Assembly: GCF_017654505.1 (NCBI RefSeq)
Contig: NC_054555.1
Location: 3,051,835 to 3,115,834, forward strand
Direction of reading: 5' to 3'
Origin: Polyodon spathula
Lineage: Eukaryota > Chordata > Actinopteri > Acipenseriformes > Polyodontidae
DNA: 64,000 nt
Below, one piece after another: positions 40,001 to 51,800 of this stretch (the first letter of the stretch is position 1; the number at the start of each line of letters is the position of its first letter). The translations under genes and the position numbers were made by a program. Below the pieces are notes generated by a model. It made no database searches. It was given only the letters and a program-made list of their open reading frames with translations, and had not been told where the DNA came from.

Positions 40001-42959
40001 GAGCTAGGTAAGTCAGTGCAGTATGAACAAGAAGGAAAAAAAATAGGTCGGCCTTCAAGGGTTAAAATCAACCGGGCATGGTCTTTTTAATCTTTAAAGG
40101 TTTTGATGCAGTGAAAGCGTCATCGAACGCACAGTGCTCGTGAGCGTAGTGTGAATATGTTTTTTTCTTATTGACAGTTAGCTACTGCAACACGAGAGAG
40201 CAAGCAGAAAGCCCTTGAAAAATCAGTGAAATTCGACCAGTGCGGAATTGAAAGACTTTTTCATTAAACTATTTGACAGGGGCTAAGTGGCAGCATCCAC
40301 AATTACCAGGCCCGGCTCGTTCCTTCCTCAATGGCTGTGAAACTGCAAGCCAAGCTCTGAAGTGGTGTAAATAGCCCTGTCTGGAGGTTTTTTTTTTTTT
40401 TTTTTTTGGAACATTGATGACAACCAAAAATGAAGCGATTTAAAATACTTTAGTCATTTAGTGACTGCTGTGTGCTGTGCCTGTGGTGTAAGACAAGTGA
40501 CAGGAACATCTCAGCTCAGCGCTGATCAACCTCTCACTTGCTAATCCTTAACATGTCATTCTTAAACCAGCATGAAATAACTGTATGTGCTGCTATTATG
40601 AACCTATAACTCAGCCCTGTCATGCCAGCATTTTAGTTTATAATCCATGAGATGGTACGCTTCCAAAAGCAGCTCTCTGCATGACTCAAAGTTCAAGTCC
40701 CTTCTGTCTAATGACTTAAGAACTACAAATTTCCCAGGATTTTGATAGCACAAGCTTTTCTGCCTCGAGTGCTACTGAATTTGTTCTTTGTCACAGGTGA
40801 AATTAGTCTTAGTCTTCAGTGGATGACAGCGGGCAGCAAGACAGATCCACCAAACATACCAGGGCACATCTTTGCTATGCCATTGAAAATTAATTAAGTA
40901 TTATGGTAACTAGTGACTGGGCATTTAGAGTCGCAATCACATTTCTGCTGTCTAAATGCCCAGTCTCAAATTATACAGACAATTGTCAATGCATACCCTG
41001 GGGGAACCTGGAATGGATTAATAATCTGTTTTTTTGGGGGGGGGGGGTTGTTTTAAGAAAATTAAAACCAACTTCATTTTCAGTCATTCTAATACAGGCA
41101 TGAGGGATTTTTTTTTTTATTTTTATGGGGGCTTTTTCCAGCTTAAAAAAACAACAAAAAAAATGACGCTCTGGTTTACTCGCCACTCTCATCAAGAATT
41201 AAATTACAGTTCCGCTGTCCAATCTATCCCCTCGGGTCAAATCTGTGGATGGGAGACGAGTCAGTCCACGGGAACCATAATTAAAATCCACCACGTTCAG
41301 ACTCAGCTGAATTATTCAAAAAGAAGAAAATCAATAAGAGGCTGGAGCCAAAAAATCTTTTACTTGTTTCAGTTGTTCATATTAACATTATTGACAGGCA
41401 CACAAATTAGTTAACAGCTTTTTTTATACATAATGAGCAACTATCCTTGAGCAAACACTGACAACAAATGTGATGTTTAGTTATGCGTACCACATAAACA
41501 CACACACACACACACACAAGCATATAAATATTCTCAAACTAGATCCTTAAAAACGTCTTTCTTGTAGACAATTATCTCACATTTTTCAAAGGTTTTGCTC
41601 CAGGAGCTTAAATTACAATAGAAAACATATATACCTTATTTATTACAGTGACAGCTTTTGTTATTTTCAGCCTCTGTCATACTATCAATCCTTTTTTTTA
41701 TGGACCCAATATGTTTTTATCTCTTCTGGTGGAACCTTATACTTCTCAGGAGGATTGAAATCAGGGGAAATTGATTGTCAATCATACATCCATTTAACAT
41801 GTTCTGAACAAAGTCCTTTTTCTCCTGTAGTGGCGATATAGGTGATAATTTGGATACACCTCCAAATATAAATACATTAACTGCATGCAGTTAAACTGGG
41901 GAAAGAACTTCATGTCAATTGCTGTTTCTCTTCGCTTTCCCTTTCCAAAGCGTTAAGCTGATTGCAGCGCTGACCTGTTATGTAATTTCACTGAGGCACT
42001 GTGCAGCAATTGTATCGTTCTTTCCTTTTTTGTTTAAAAAGTGAATGCATAATTATTATGTGTGTGTTAAATTAACCCTCCGGTGTTCCGCGCAGCTCAT
42101 TAAGAGTGATTAACTCTCGAAACCTTGTCTGCTTTACATTTCTTTGAAAGGCTGTCTTCTAATCTGCTGCATCTTTGTTATCCCTGCAGGAAATGCCTTT
42201 GTGGTTAGTCTGGCTGTAGCAGACCTGGTGGTAGCCATTTATCCGTACCCTCTGGTTCTCTCTGCCATTTTCCATGACGGCTGGAGCCTGGGCTACATCC
42301 ACTGTCAGATCAGTGGTTTCCTGATGGGGCTGAGCGTGATTGGCTCCATCTTCAACATCACGGGCATCGCGATCAACCGCTACTGCTACATCTGCCACAG
42401 CCTCAAGTACGACAAGCTCTTCTCTAACAAGAACACCGTCTGTTACGTGATCCTGCTGTGGGTCCTCACCATCCTGGCCATCGTGCCGAACTGGTTCGTA
42501 GACTCCCTGCAGTACGATCCCCGCGTCTACTCCTGCACCTTCGCGCAGTCCGTCAGCTCGCTCTACACAATCACCGTGGTGGTGGTCCACTTCATCCTGC
42601 CCATCAGCATCGTGACTTACTGCTACCTGCGGATCTGGATCCTGGTCATCAAGGTGAGGCGACGCGTCAAGCCGGACAACCGTCCCAAAATCAAGCCCCA
42701 CGACATCCGGAACTTCCTGACCATGTTTGTGGTGTTCGTGCTGTTCGCCGTGTGTTGGGCACCACTCAATTTCATCGGGCTGGCAGTTGCTGTGATCCCA
42801 GGTCTGGGCCTCGCCATCCCAGAGTGGCTTTTCACTGCCAGCTACTTCATGGCTTACTTCAACAGCTGTCTCAACGCTGTCGTGTACGGGGTTCTGAACA
42901 GCAACTTCCGAAAGGAGTACAAGAGAATTGTAATGGCCATTATTAAGGTGCCTTGCTAA
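36841..42959 (+). CDS. mtnr1d: Melatonin receptor (Mel1d type), two exons, 319 residues
   Basis: A class A GPCR for melatonin that normally couples to Gi. Exons 36841-37030 and 42190-42959 join at the split glycine of RKAGN, the intron position I expect for vertebrate melatonin receptors. Subfamily marks are NRY (126-128) in place of DRY, CWAP (252-255) in TM6 and NAVVY (292-296) in place of NPxxY. Cys102 and Cys178 form the expected disulfide. Asn164, Gln183 and His197 sit where melatonin-contacting residues lie in MT1/MT2. Asn12 (NIS) is a glycosylation site. The start codon has G at -3 and +4. The C-terminus ends at IIKVPC just after helix 8, about 30 residues shorter than human MTNR1A (350). 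The d subtype is assigned from the position between fat2 and slc36a1; sequence alone gives only the family. Confidence 0.85.
37733..38080 (+). mobile_element. Tc1-like MITE copy A
   Basis: A 348-bp element with inverted ends beginning TACAGCTATGG on both sides, followed by AAAAGTTgTGCaTCAC-like sequence. The CAGYNATGGNCAAAAGTTT style end and flanking TA are typical of Tc1/mariner non-autonomous elements. It has no transposase coding. Confidence 0.72.
39230..39702 (+). mobile_element. L2-type LINE reverse-transcriptase fragment, broken
   Basis: It reads [11 protein letters not shown] (a degenerate YADD catalytic box) near 39250-39285. After in-frame stops and a frame change it continues as [57 protein letters not shown] and [11 protein letters not shown]. 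These are hallmark C-terminal reverse-transcriptase motifs of fish L2-clade non-LTR elements. It is 5'-truncated and clearly dead. Confidence 0.8.
41499..41518. repeat. (CA)n short microsatellite
   Basis: About 10 CA units. Confidence 0.85.
42190..42959 (+). CDS. mtnr1d: Melatonin receptor exon 2 (TM2-TM7, helix 8, stop)
   Basis: A 770-bp exon that is clearly more GC-rich than its surroundings. It reads [20 protein letters not shown] (TM2), [20 protein letters not shown] (TM3), [30 protein letters not shown] (extracellular loop 2/TM5), [20 protein letters not shown] (loop 3), [18 protein letters not shown] (TM6) and [17 protein letters not shown] (TM7). TAA lies at 42957-42959. The long open frame on the opposite strand (42159-42701) is a shadow. 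Confidence 0.96.
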
Positions 42960-44530
42960 AAAAAAAAAGGCGGAAAAAAACTATCCTGCAATTTTGTGAT
43001 AAGGAAACATTAAAGAGCAGCCATGTGTTGAGTGTAATTATGTAGGACAATCATAGTGAAGAGAATGCTGAAACAAAATAACAAAAACACTGAATGTAAA
43101 TGAGAAAATTCAGTATTAATGTCATGTTCTATTGTAACTTTTACATGGTGTCATATATTTCAGTGCATTATGGGAACTTGATCATTTATTCAGTGCATTA
43201 TGGGAACTTTGAACAACTTGTTTTTTATTTGGTCACTTGGCTGCTTTATTGTTGATATAAATAAACAGACAATCCTAAGTGTAAGCCCCCCCCCCCCCCC
43301 CCTTTACAACATGCTTCTACTGGCATCATGGAAGAATGGGTTAGGAAGTAAGAATGTTGATTACAAACTCCATTTCAACTCACAAACCACAACAGAAATT
43401 ACCTTGTATATAATATATTGGTATAGTGCCAAAAGACATTCATTAGTACAACAATAAAAAAAAAGAAAAAAGCTAAAATTAGACAACGTTTAATCATTTT
43501 GAATCAACCATCCGAATTATTTTAAAACCGCACTGAAATGGCTTAAGTGCTGCCCTTGGTCGCCCTTGGTCCAATCAGCAAAAGGCAACGCCAGGCTCAA
43601 TGAAACCAAAGTCAGGGGATTCAGAAGTGATTAACTCTCTTTTGAAAGCTAAATCCCTCCAATGTCTTTATCCCAGCCTTCCCGCTACACACGTTTCTGT
43701 GGTCTGCCTAGTTGTTCTATCAATGCAGAACTCCAGATAATGGGGATACAATTCATTTCCGATTCGTGGTTTAGCACCTTGGATTTGTAAGGATAAAGCC
43801 ATCCATACTCTAAGCTTTATAGAGCATTAAAACATTAGATTTAACATACAATTGTTGTAGGCATCTCGTACCAGCAATACATCTTTTAGTAATATTTTTT
43901 TTTGCACTTTTAACATGCTTTTCCAATGGTTATACTATGCATTTACCATAGTTTACCATGTTTATTAATATGCTTTACCTATCTGTGCTTTACAATGCTG
44001 CCCTATGCTTTACCAGACCTCTCACTAACAAAGTAGTACAGCAAAAAATTGAATAAAATCAGCCCAGCCACCCAATCATGCAAATACAAAAATCCTTTTT
44101 TATTGCAAATGGCATATCTTTAACTGAGTGTGTGCCCCAAACAGCAATCGGCATGTTCAGAGAAGGCACTTAAAGCTTAATGACTATCCCATATCCGAGG
44201 GGATAGAAAAAAGATCCTTTGACAACGGATGCAGCAAAACATCCTAACTGACCCTAAGATTGCCATCCTTCTACAAGTGTGAGAAACCGTGTATTCTTAT
44301 CTTGTTACCTTGATGTTGAAAAACTTCATTGAGTTAGCAGGCATCAGCTACAAAGCCCTGAAAGAAACCACAACAAAGTGAAGCGGACTGGGAATTGCAT
44401 TTTAACGCAGCAGCAATGGAAAGTGACTTACAGGGCCGTTTCCGTACCCTATTGTGCTAAAGGTCTGTCTTGTTAAATTTTTACCCTGTGAGAAATGCAT
44501 GATATAAATGTGTGTGACAGATATAATTAC

Positions 44531-44942
44531 ACCGTGTAACAATTTTTTTTTTTTTTTTGTTTGTGGGTAGTAAGTGTTATTTCCTAATTGCTTATGCCTC
44601 AAAAGTATAGAAAATGGCTATTATTCCCCACAAACTTACAGTATAATCGTAAATCTCGAAAAACTACTCACTTCTAAATCTTTTGTAGTCATTTTTGTAT
44701 TACTTTAGTATAAATACATGTTAATTTGGATTCATATGTTGTTTTTTTCTGACTTTATGTGAACGAAAAGATATAAATTTGCTAATTTTCCCATTGTAAA
44801 TAGTGATATTTTGAAATATCACTGTCCTGGTCACAAAAGCAAAGTTTGTGGGGAATAATAGCCATTTTCTATACTTTTGAGGCATAAGCAATTAGGAAAT
44901 AACACTTACTACCCAGGAACAAAAATTGTGTTACATAGTGTT
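44531..44942. mobile_element. Foldback element with ~100-bp inverted arms
   Basis: The left arm at about 44531-44637 is the reverse complement of about 44843-44938. About 70 bp in the core, from GTAGTAAGTG to CACAAACTT, match perfectly. The outer parts differ by a longer poly-T in the left arm. The spacer is about 200 bp and contains the near-palindrome AGTGATATTTTGAAATATCA. It has no coding capacity. Confidence 0.78.
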
Positions 44943-46918
44943 ATTGAGAACTTAGCCTCCCATTCACTTTCAGGTTAATCTTGGCTTTAGTGGAGGGTGA
45001 TATGTAGGACAGGCAAGTACAGTTTTCAGCACTTGAGAGCTCATGGACTCAATAGAAGGGGAAGACCTTCAAGTCAGGATTAAGGTGTATCAGTGGAGCT
45101 TTGTGAAGAGATTATCATTGCCCTGGACTCAAGGGTATAAGAGCGTTTAAGTGGACATACAAGTGGGACAGTACCAACCTATACCCAACCCTGTAGCATT
45201 TACCTACCCTCCAGAAAACAAACCAGGCTGTCCCTGAGCAGGATCATTAAGTGTAAAGCAGGGTTCAAGGTGAATTGGTGACAGTTACTGTTTGAGAAGT
45301 GGATACCAGTGTCAACCAGTAGACAGCCTTAAAGGTTGGGCCATTTAAAACAGAAGAGGATGGATCTGACTGCATGACCCCTGAGTGTTTGGATTGTATT
45401 TGGCAATTATTCTGTGCACAAGCTACAGTGCAAGTTACAAGTTCCCATAATACATCACTCTGTAAATTGGTTCCACAAAAGCTGCGACTAGCTGAGTTTT
45501 GATTGGTTCACCAGTCTACCATTTCTGCAAAGATCCTTGAAATTATTTTGCTGAAATGTGTAATTTAGTTTTTTCAACACTGGGCTTGCCATCTGTACTA
45601 TACTGCGATAATCAACTGTACACATCAAAGCAGTGTCATCATCTACCGCACTTACATCCACTTCAAACCTTAACCCTGTAGGAATAACACATAGATGTAT
45701 TTTAGCAGCAATCACGGGATGAGCACAGATAGAGGATTGATGCAACCAATTGCTGTCAGATGCTCCAATAAAACATACAGCTGTGGCTTATGTCAGCAGG
45801 GGAATAGGCTGATTAAATAAACTCCTAAGTCAAGTAGACAAGCCATTTTGGCTAAAGATTTGATATTAAAAAATGAAGATGAGCCAATCAAAACCCTGAT
45901 ATTGCAGGTCGCCCTGGGAGGAGTTTAGAACATTGTTGCAACCATTGTGTCAATGCTAAGAATGTTCATATTTACAATATTAAAAACTAAAACAGCTAGA
46001 AGGTATCAAACCACCATATTTAAATGTTACACATTTATGTCAAATTAATCAAATTGCTAACTGCCTGTATCAGACTCCAAGCTGTGACCCAGGCCTCTTT
46101 GTAATGTAAAGGTTTATCACAGCACACCCGCAGAAACAAGACCTTAATTACTAATGTTCAGCATGTTACTGTATATAATTAAACTAATCATTAAAAAAGT
46201 ACATTAAATGTAAATATTCTAGTCACACAAGGGCATAACTTACTTCCTTGACTTCCTTCTCAGGAACACTGAACAGCAATATTCTTTAATTGTACCACTG
46301 TTTATTTTATGCTCATTTTCAGTCAAAATAGTTTGGCAAAATTAATCAAAATAAGCTAAGATAAGGAAAGGAATACATTTCAATGTCTTACTGCAGACAC
46401 ACACTGACTATGAGATAAACCTGGGCACATGTATCAAAGGTTTTTACACCAAAATATCAATACAGTGAAGTCTTTAAATTAGCCATACAAGTTGCTTGCT
46501 ACTTGCTTTGTCAACCAATTACGTCTCGGTGTAAAAACTCGAGAAAGATGACCCATGGGGGGAATATTTTTAACTAACTCATATTTCTTGGAAGGATAAA
46601 AAAGTGCTTGTTAATCAAAATAATATCACTCAAGATGTGTTAAGCACTCTCAAATTTTTCGTTTCTCATTTTGTAACATGGGATTTTGTCCCTTTCACTT
46701 ACAGGATTTTACGATGTAATGCACTTCTATTTTCTGGGGGAAAAAACACCTATTAATAACATCTGATGTTTTTTTTTTTTTTTTTGGTAACTTTAACGTA
46801 GATATTTTCCCGTTAAAAATAAAATAAAATAAAAACTGAATAAATTATCAATTAGACTTGAGTAAACATAACAGGCCCTCCTATTGGTAGAAACATTTAT
46901 TGTACAGCCCAGAAGCAC

Positions 46919-46925
46919 AAACACA

Positions 46926-46986
<61 letters not shown>
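46919..46986. repeat. (CA)n microsatellite
   Basis: About 33 CA units with one G substitution at the start. Confidence 0.97.
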
Positions 46987-46990
<4 letters not shown>

Positions 46991-47515
46991 CTATAACTTT
47001 TGCAGTGTTGTTCACCTTCTCAGGAGGGTGTGTGTTATGTTTAATGTGTGGAAACTACCCTGTGGTTTTACATCAGTGAGACAGCACGCTGAGCAGTTCT
47101 GCAGACTGTTCTTGAAACAAATGAAAAAAACAGGGTTGAAACTGTAATTCTCTCTGTGCTTGAGCTGTAAAACAAACACTTCTTTATAAATGATCTTCTT
47201 ACAAATGAAAGGAAGAGAAGCAAAAAAAACTGTTTTCTGTTGCCTTTTCATTTTAAGGTTTTTGCAATGGAAAATTGTGGTAAACTTTGCAGATCCAACA
47301 GTTATAAATGAAGACTAGGCTGCATGTTGTCTCAAGACTTAAACAGCAACTTCAGCAATCTGAAGATATGACATATGTATATTACAGAAGTCATGAAAGT
47401 GCAAATGCCTGCTTGTGGTGACCTAAAATGTTTGGTTTTGAATGGAGCACTATGGGATTGAATATTTACCGACTGCTACAAACAAACCCAACTTGCACTT
47501 GACTCAATTCATCAG

Positions 47516-47542
47516 TGACGTCATTAGAAGGAAGTGACGTCA
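47516..47542. promoter_or_regulatory. Two consensus CRE octamers
   Basis: TGACGTCA occurs at 47516-47523 and 47535-47542, 19 bp apart. This is the palindromic CREB/ATF site. Function is unproven; they may simply be the ancestral form of the adjacent minisatellite unit, which carries GTGACAT at the matching place. Confidence 0.4.
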
Positions 47543-47942
47543 TTCAAGGAAGACCACACAGTGACATCAAAGATCATTAGAAGATTCATTCAAGGAAGAC
47601 CACACAGTGACATTAAAGATCATTAGAAGATTCATTCGAGGAAGACCACACAGTGACATTAAAGATCATTAGAAGATTCATTCAAAGAAGACCACACAGT
47701 GACATTACAGATCATTAGAAGATTCATTCAAGGAAGACCACACAGTGACATTAAAGATCATTAGAAGATTCATTCAAGGAAGACCACACAGTGACATTAA
47801 AGATCATTAGAAGATTCATTCAAGGAAGACCACACAGTGACATTAAAGATCATTAGAAGATTCATTCAAGGAAGACCACACAGTGATATTAAAGATCATT
47901 AGAAGATTCATTCAAGGAAGACCACACAGTGACATTAAAGAG
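47541..47942. repeat. 46-bp minisatellite, nine copies
   Basis: The unit contains GGAAGACCACACAGTGACAT followed by AAAGATCATTAGAAGATTCA and TTCAA. The GACCACACAG block recurs nine times at exact 46-bp spacing from 47552 to 47920, with only scattered single-base differences. Two TGACGTCA octamers lie just upstream. Confidence 0.96.
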
Positions 47943-48974
47943 CTGAAGTTGATTCAGTATTTCTAGTTCACTTAGGCCATGAACATTACATGTGAGCATC
48001 AACACACTCTTCCTTTTTTCAGGTTAATATTTGCAGCAGCGCCCTGCGGTACACATGCTCATCCAGAACAGGTGCTTTATACTGTATGGGCAAATCAAGA
48101 GGAAAGCAATGTGTGGTCATCTTCATTAAGCCCTTCCCTTCATAGACTGCCATCACAGAAGTGCTTGCAGTGTCATGACAACAAGGCGTCTTTCTATATT
48201 TCTAATGATAATGGTTTTATTTCTAATGATATTCTAATAAACACGAGCAGTGCAAACAGTGCTGTTACGATTCTAGCAGACACACAGTAAGGGAATGTTT
48301 AAGGGGCAGGTTTTGCATTGACATTCAGCCATTTTAAAAGTAGAGAAGGGAGAGCATAGATCTAGAGCATCAGGGCAGAGGCCTTGCTTTTTTAAGTGTC
48401 TTGCTGAAAGGGCTGGGTGATTTTGACATTCCCAGCAGTTCTATACTACCATGGATCAATCTGTTATTCCTACTAAGCAGAACGGAGAGAGACAAGCAGT
48501 CATCGTGAACATCAGGAACCAGGGAAGCACTCACATAAACAATTAGATCCACAAGCAGTGTAGGGATCACAGAAAAGCCAAGCCCATTGCCGTTAACTCA
48601 GATTGTTTAAGCCTACCATCTCTGGAAGTGATTACTTAATCGTGCCTGAGCTATGAAAAACATAAAAAACAGAAACAAGGCAGATACAATGTTGAGCTTG
48701 TGATAAACAGTGACCCAATGTGAGTTATACATCACATGATCTGATGCCCACAGGATTATATTAAGACCTTAGATAAATCCATTTGAATAGGAAGGAACAG
48801 AGCATGTGTTACCTTCTATTGTCAAAGTATATTGATGTAACCTCTGATGCAAACAGAGAAGAAGGTAAGAAGCAAGAGGTAGGTAAATGTTGGAGGGATT
48901 GTGGAAATGGAGATTGGGAGAGATTCCACATGTTTGTGTGTAGGTCTTCTTAGGAATCCTGGAGGTGCAATATT

Positions 48975-49178
<204 letters not shown>

Positions 49179-49918
49179 ACAAATCATAATGTGATTTGAT
49201 CATCTTTTGCTGGGAATACACCATTAATTGGTGTTGGAAGATTATTATATAGTAATTGAGTTCAAGTCAATATAACTACCCTCTAACTCCTAACATCTCC
49301 ATCCTGGTGTAGATTCAGCTAACCCGTGCTACTATATTACAAACTAGAAAACACAAAAACTTGTTGGATGTTAAGTCTAAATTTTGCATCTGTACACTCG
49401 CAACTTCACGTGATGCAGCCCTCCGTTTACTGATTAAAACTGACATCTGTTGCATACAAACGATGCGTTGAGCTTATTTTCACAGACAGTAATTGGTGTT
49501 CGGTGGGAAGCGCGTCCCAGTTAGCACCAAGTCTTTGCCTCTGTAAAGAGTGTTGTTCTGTTTTATTTATTTGAAGGCATTTGCAGAGGGTGTCTCGAAG
49601 CACTACTGATTTCCGAAGGTCCTTTGCTAGAGAGACGCTGGAGAGGGGGAGCAAAGCTTCTTATTGTGTCAAATCATTCTGTGCCAGGTTGTTTGAGGCT
49701 GGATTATTTCGATGTGATATGAACCCTGAGGAAGTGCAGAGCGGGAATCCTAACAGCTCTGCTTTGCAATGCATACGAACTGTATCAAAATCATTAGAAT
49801 GCATTTTTATGCTGGCTAGAAAGTAGAAAGCAGCCCACTAAAAGCCTAATCCCCTGATTTTTCTTAGTTTAACACTTAATATGCGCTTAACGGGGCTGTA
49901 AAAGATCCGGTGACTTTT

Positions 49919-50390
49919 TTTTTTTTTTTTATTTAGTCGTCTCCAATTTTTTACCCTGGTTTTCTCCTCAATTTAGTGTGCGTATCTGTATCTTCGGCTC
50001 ACCACTCGCAACCCCCCTGCTGAGTCGGGGAACGGAGGCTGGAGTACGCGTCCTCCGAAACGTGCTCCTGGCCATCCGTCAATTTTCGCACTGCGGATCC
50101 ACAGCGAGGCCACCAGACCTATAGTGCCGGAGGACAGCACAGATCTGGAGGCTCCACTGCAGAACCACAGACGCCCTATCGGCTACAGGGGTCGCTGATG
50201 CGCAGTGAGCCGTGGATTCTCCTGCTGACCTAAGCTCTCCCTACCCAGGGAGCACTTGGCCAATTATGCACCATCCCCTAGGTCACGGTCACGGTCGGCT
50301 ATGACATAGCCTGGACTCAAAACTGAGATCCCCAGACTATAGGGCACATCCTGCACTCCACTTTTACTGGATGCGCTACTCGGTGGCCCC
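49919..50390 (-). mobile_element. tRNA-derived SINE, full length, with target-site duplication
   Basis: On the minus strand the element begins GGGCCACCGAGTAGCGCATC, containing an A-box-like AGTAGCGCATCCAGT. A B-box-like GTTTTGAGTCCAGGC lies about 50 bases on. It continues through a ~400-bp body and ends in an A-rich tail (poly-T on the plus strand at 49919). It is flanked by a 16-bp direct repeat, AGATC(C/G)GGTGACTTTT, at 49903-49918 and 50391-50406. This is strong evidence of retroposition. Confidence 0.85.
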
Positions 50391-51455
50391 AGATCGGGTG
50401 ACTTTTGTCATAACCTTTATTAATAGTCAGGGAATGTAAGGAATGCCCTTTAGAAAATATTCCTGGGCAGAGGAAAGCGAAGCAAAACCGGGCTGTGGAA
50501 CACAACCAAGGATTCCATGCAATTGTGATATTTTAAATGACATACAATAAATGTTTTGTTGCTGGGTTATTTTTTTGTTAAACAAATTTGTAAGTCCTTG
50601 GGTGCTATTGGTGGAACTACAGCACCCTATAATCATTCAGGGTGTTTATTCAGTACAATGCTGCCACGAACAGAGACATCGTCCGGACTTGAGTGACCTG
50701 CCCACATCAATGCACTAAAAGCATCCTCTTCTTAATAACATGTTCATGAGCATGAAACAGAAAGAACATGTAATGGGTTGGGTATCCATCTGTTGTTATC
50801 TGAAACTGACAAGCAAAACCCACACAGCGGGGAAAAATTAACAATACACATGTTTATTAGAAGTAGAAAAGGTCAAGCTTTTGTGGAAATAATAATTATG
50901 CATATTTATTTTACCCAGGGGTTATGTATTATTGTTCTCTGGGAATCTCAATCAATGCATTTAAAACAAAATGAAATCCTTGTAGACTGGCAAGCTCTGG
51001 CATTTTAATGACAGGTTCCAGTGAAGAGGCCTTTCAGTGATAATTAAAATAAACACAAGAGTTTTCTGGTGATAGCTTAGAACAGGAGGTGTTGTCCTTG
51101 TTGGTGTAAATGCTGTTTTAGACCAGATAAATCAATCTCAGTCACAGGGGCACAGTCCCCAGCACCTCCCTGAGAATACAAGACATAACAAACAACCATC
51201 TCAGAAAAAGAAGGATGCATTTACAAGCATTATCACTGCCATCAAAAAGCATTCTGATTCTTGTCAATGAAAGATGTGTATTATGCTGTTTGGTATCTTA
51301 GGGTTTGTATTGTAGATGTTTACAGGTTTAGAAATAACAAACCAATCTGTAGCCTCTTCTAATACCACCCCACTGTCAAGTCTGATTGATTAGGGCTTGG
51401 CACCATTTGTTTTTCATGTTGATTTTATGAGTTGCTGTTCACTGTGATAGGATAG

Positions 51456-51800
51456 TGTCACGGCCAAGGCTGTTAACAGAGGAGGGAGACTCAGAGACAG
51501 AGCGCTTCAGTATAAAGCGGTGTTTGCACAATTTTAGAGAAAATAAAAGGATTCAACAAAACACTACAAATACGCCACTTATTGTTTCTAGCTGGGCAGT
51601 CGCCTTCAATAAAACACCTTCAAACTTCTTCTCCCAAACAAAGGATCTGGCTTCCATTTTACAACCTGTGACTGGGACTTGATTTATGATCATTCAATCA
51701 AGACCTAGCCATTCCACATTCCCCATCTCTGCCAAACTTCAATAAAAAAATAATGAATCTTTATTTACCATCTATACACACAGGCTTCTGTCCTGTCACA
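51456..51800. repeat. TGTCAC...GTCACA-bounded repeat, LTR-like
   Basis: A 345-bp block starts TGTCACGG and ends CTGTCACA, similar in style to 15286-15668. It contains AATAAA hexamers. There is no clear target-site duplication, so the class is uncertain. Confidence 0.3.

Larger units (their letters stand above)
37031..42189 (+). other. 5.2 kb intron of the melatonin receptor gene
   Basis: No exon was seen. It contains MITE copy A (37733-38080), an L2-type LINE fragment (39230-39702), a short perfect palindrome at 38901-38918, a G run near 41037-41047 and a (CA)n run at 41499-41518. The acceptor is CCCTGCAG at 42189. Confidence 0.75.

Noticed and set aside
37031..42189. CRISPR arrays, tRNA or rRNA genes
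   Set aside because: None found here or elsewhere in the window; the only tRNA-like sequence is the head of the SINE at about 50390.
42159..42701. 180-codon open frame antisense to the melatonin receptor
   Set aside because: It is the complement of a GC-rich coding exon and is low in complexity; the sense strand encodes a clear GPCR.
42458..42946. 162-codon plus-strand frame inside receptor exon 2
   Set aside because: It is frame-shifted relative to the GPCR and made of His/Arg/Leu-rich shadow sequence.
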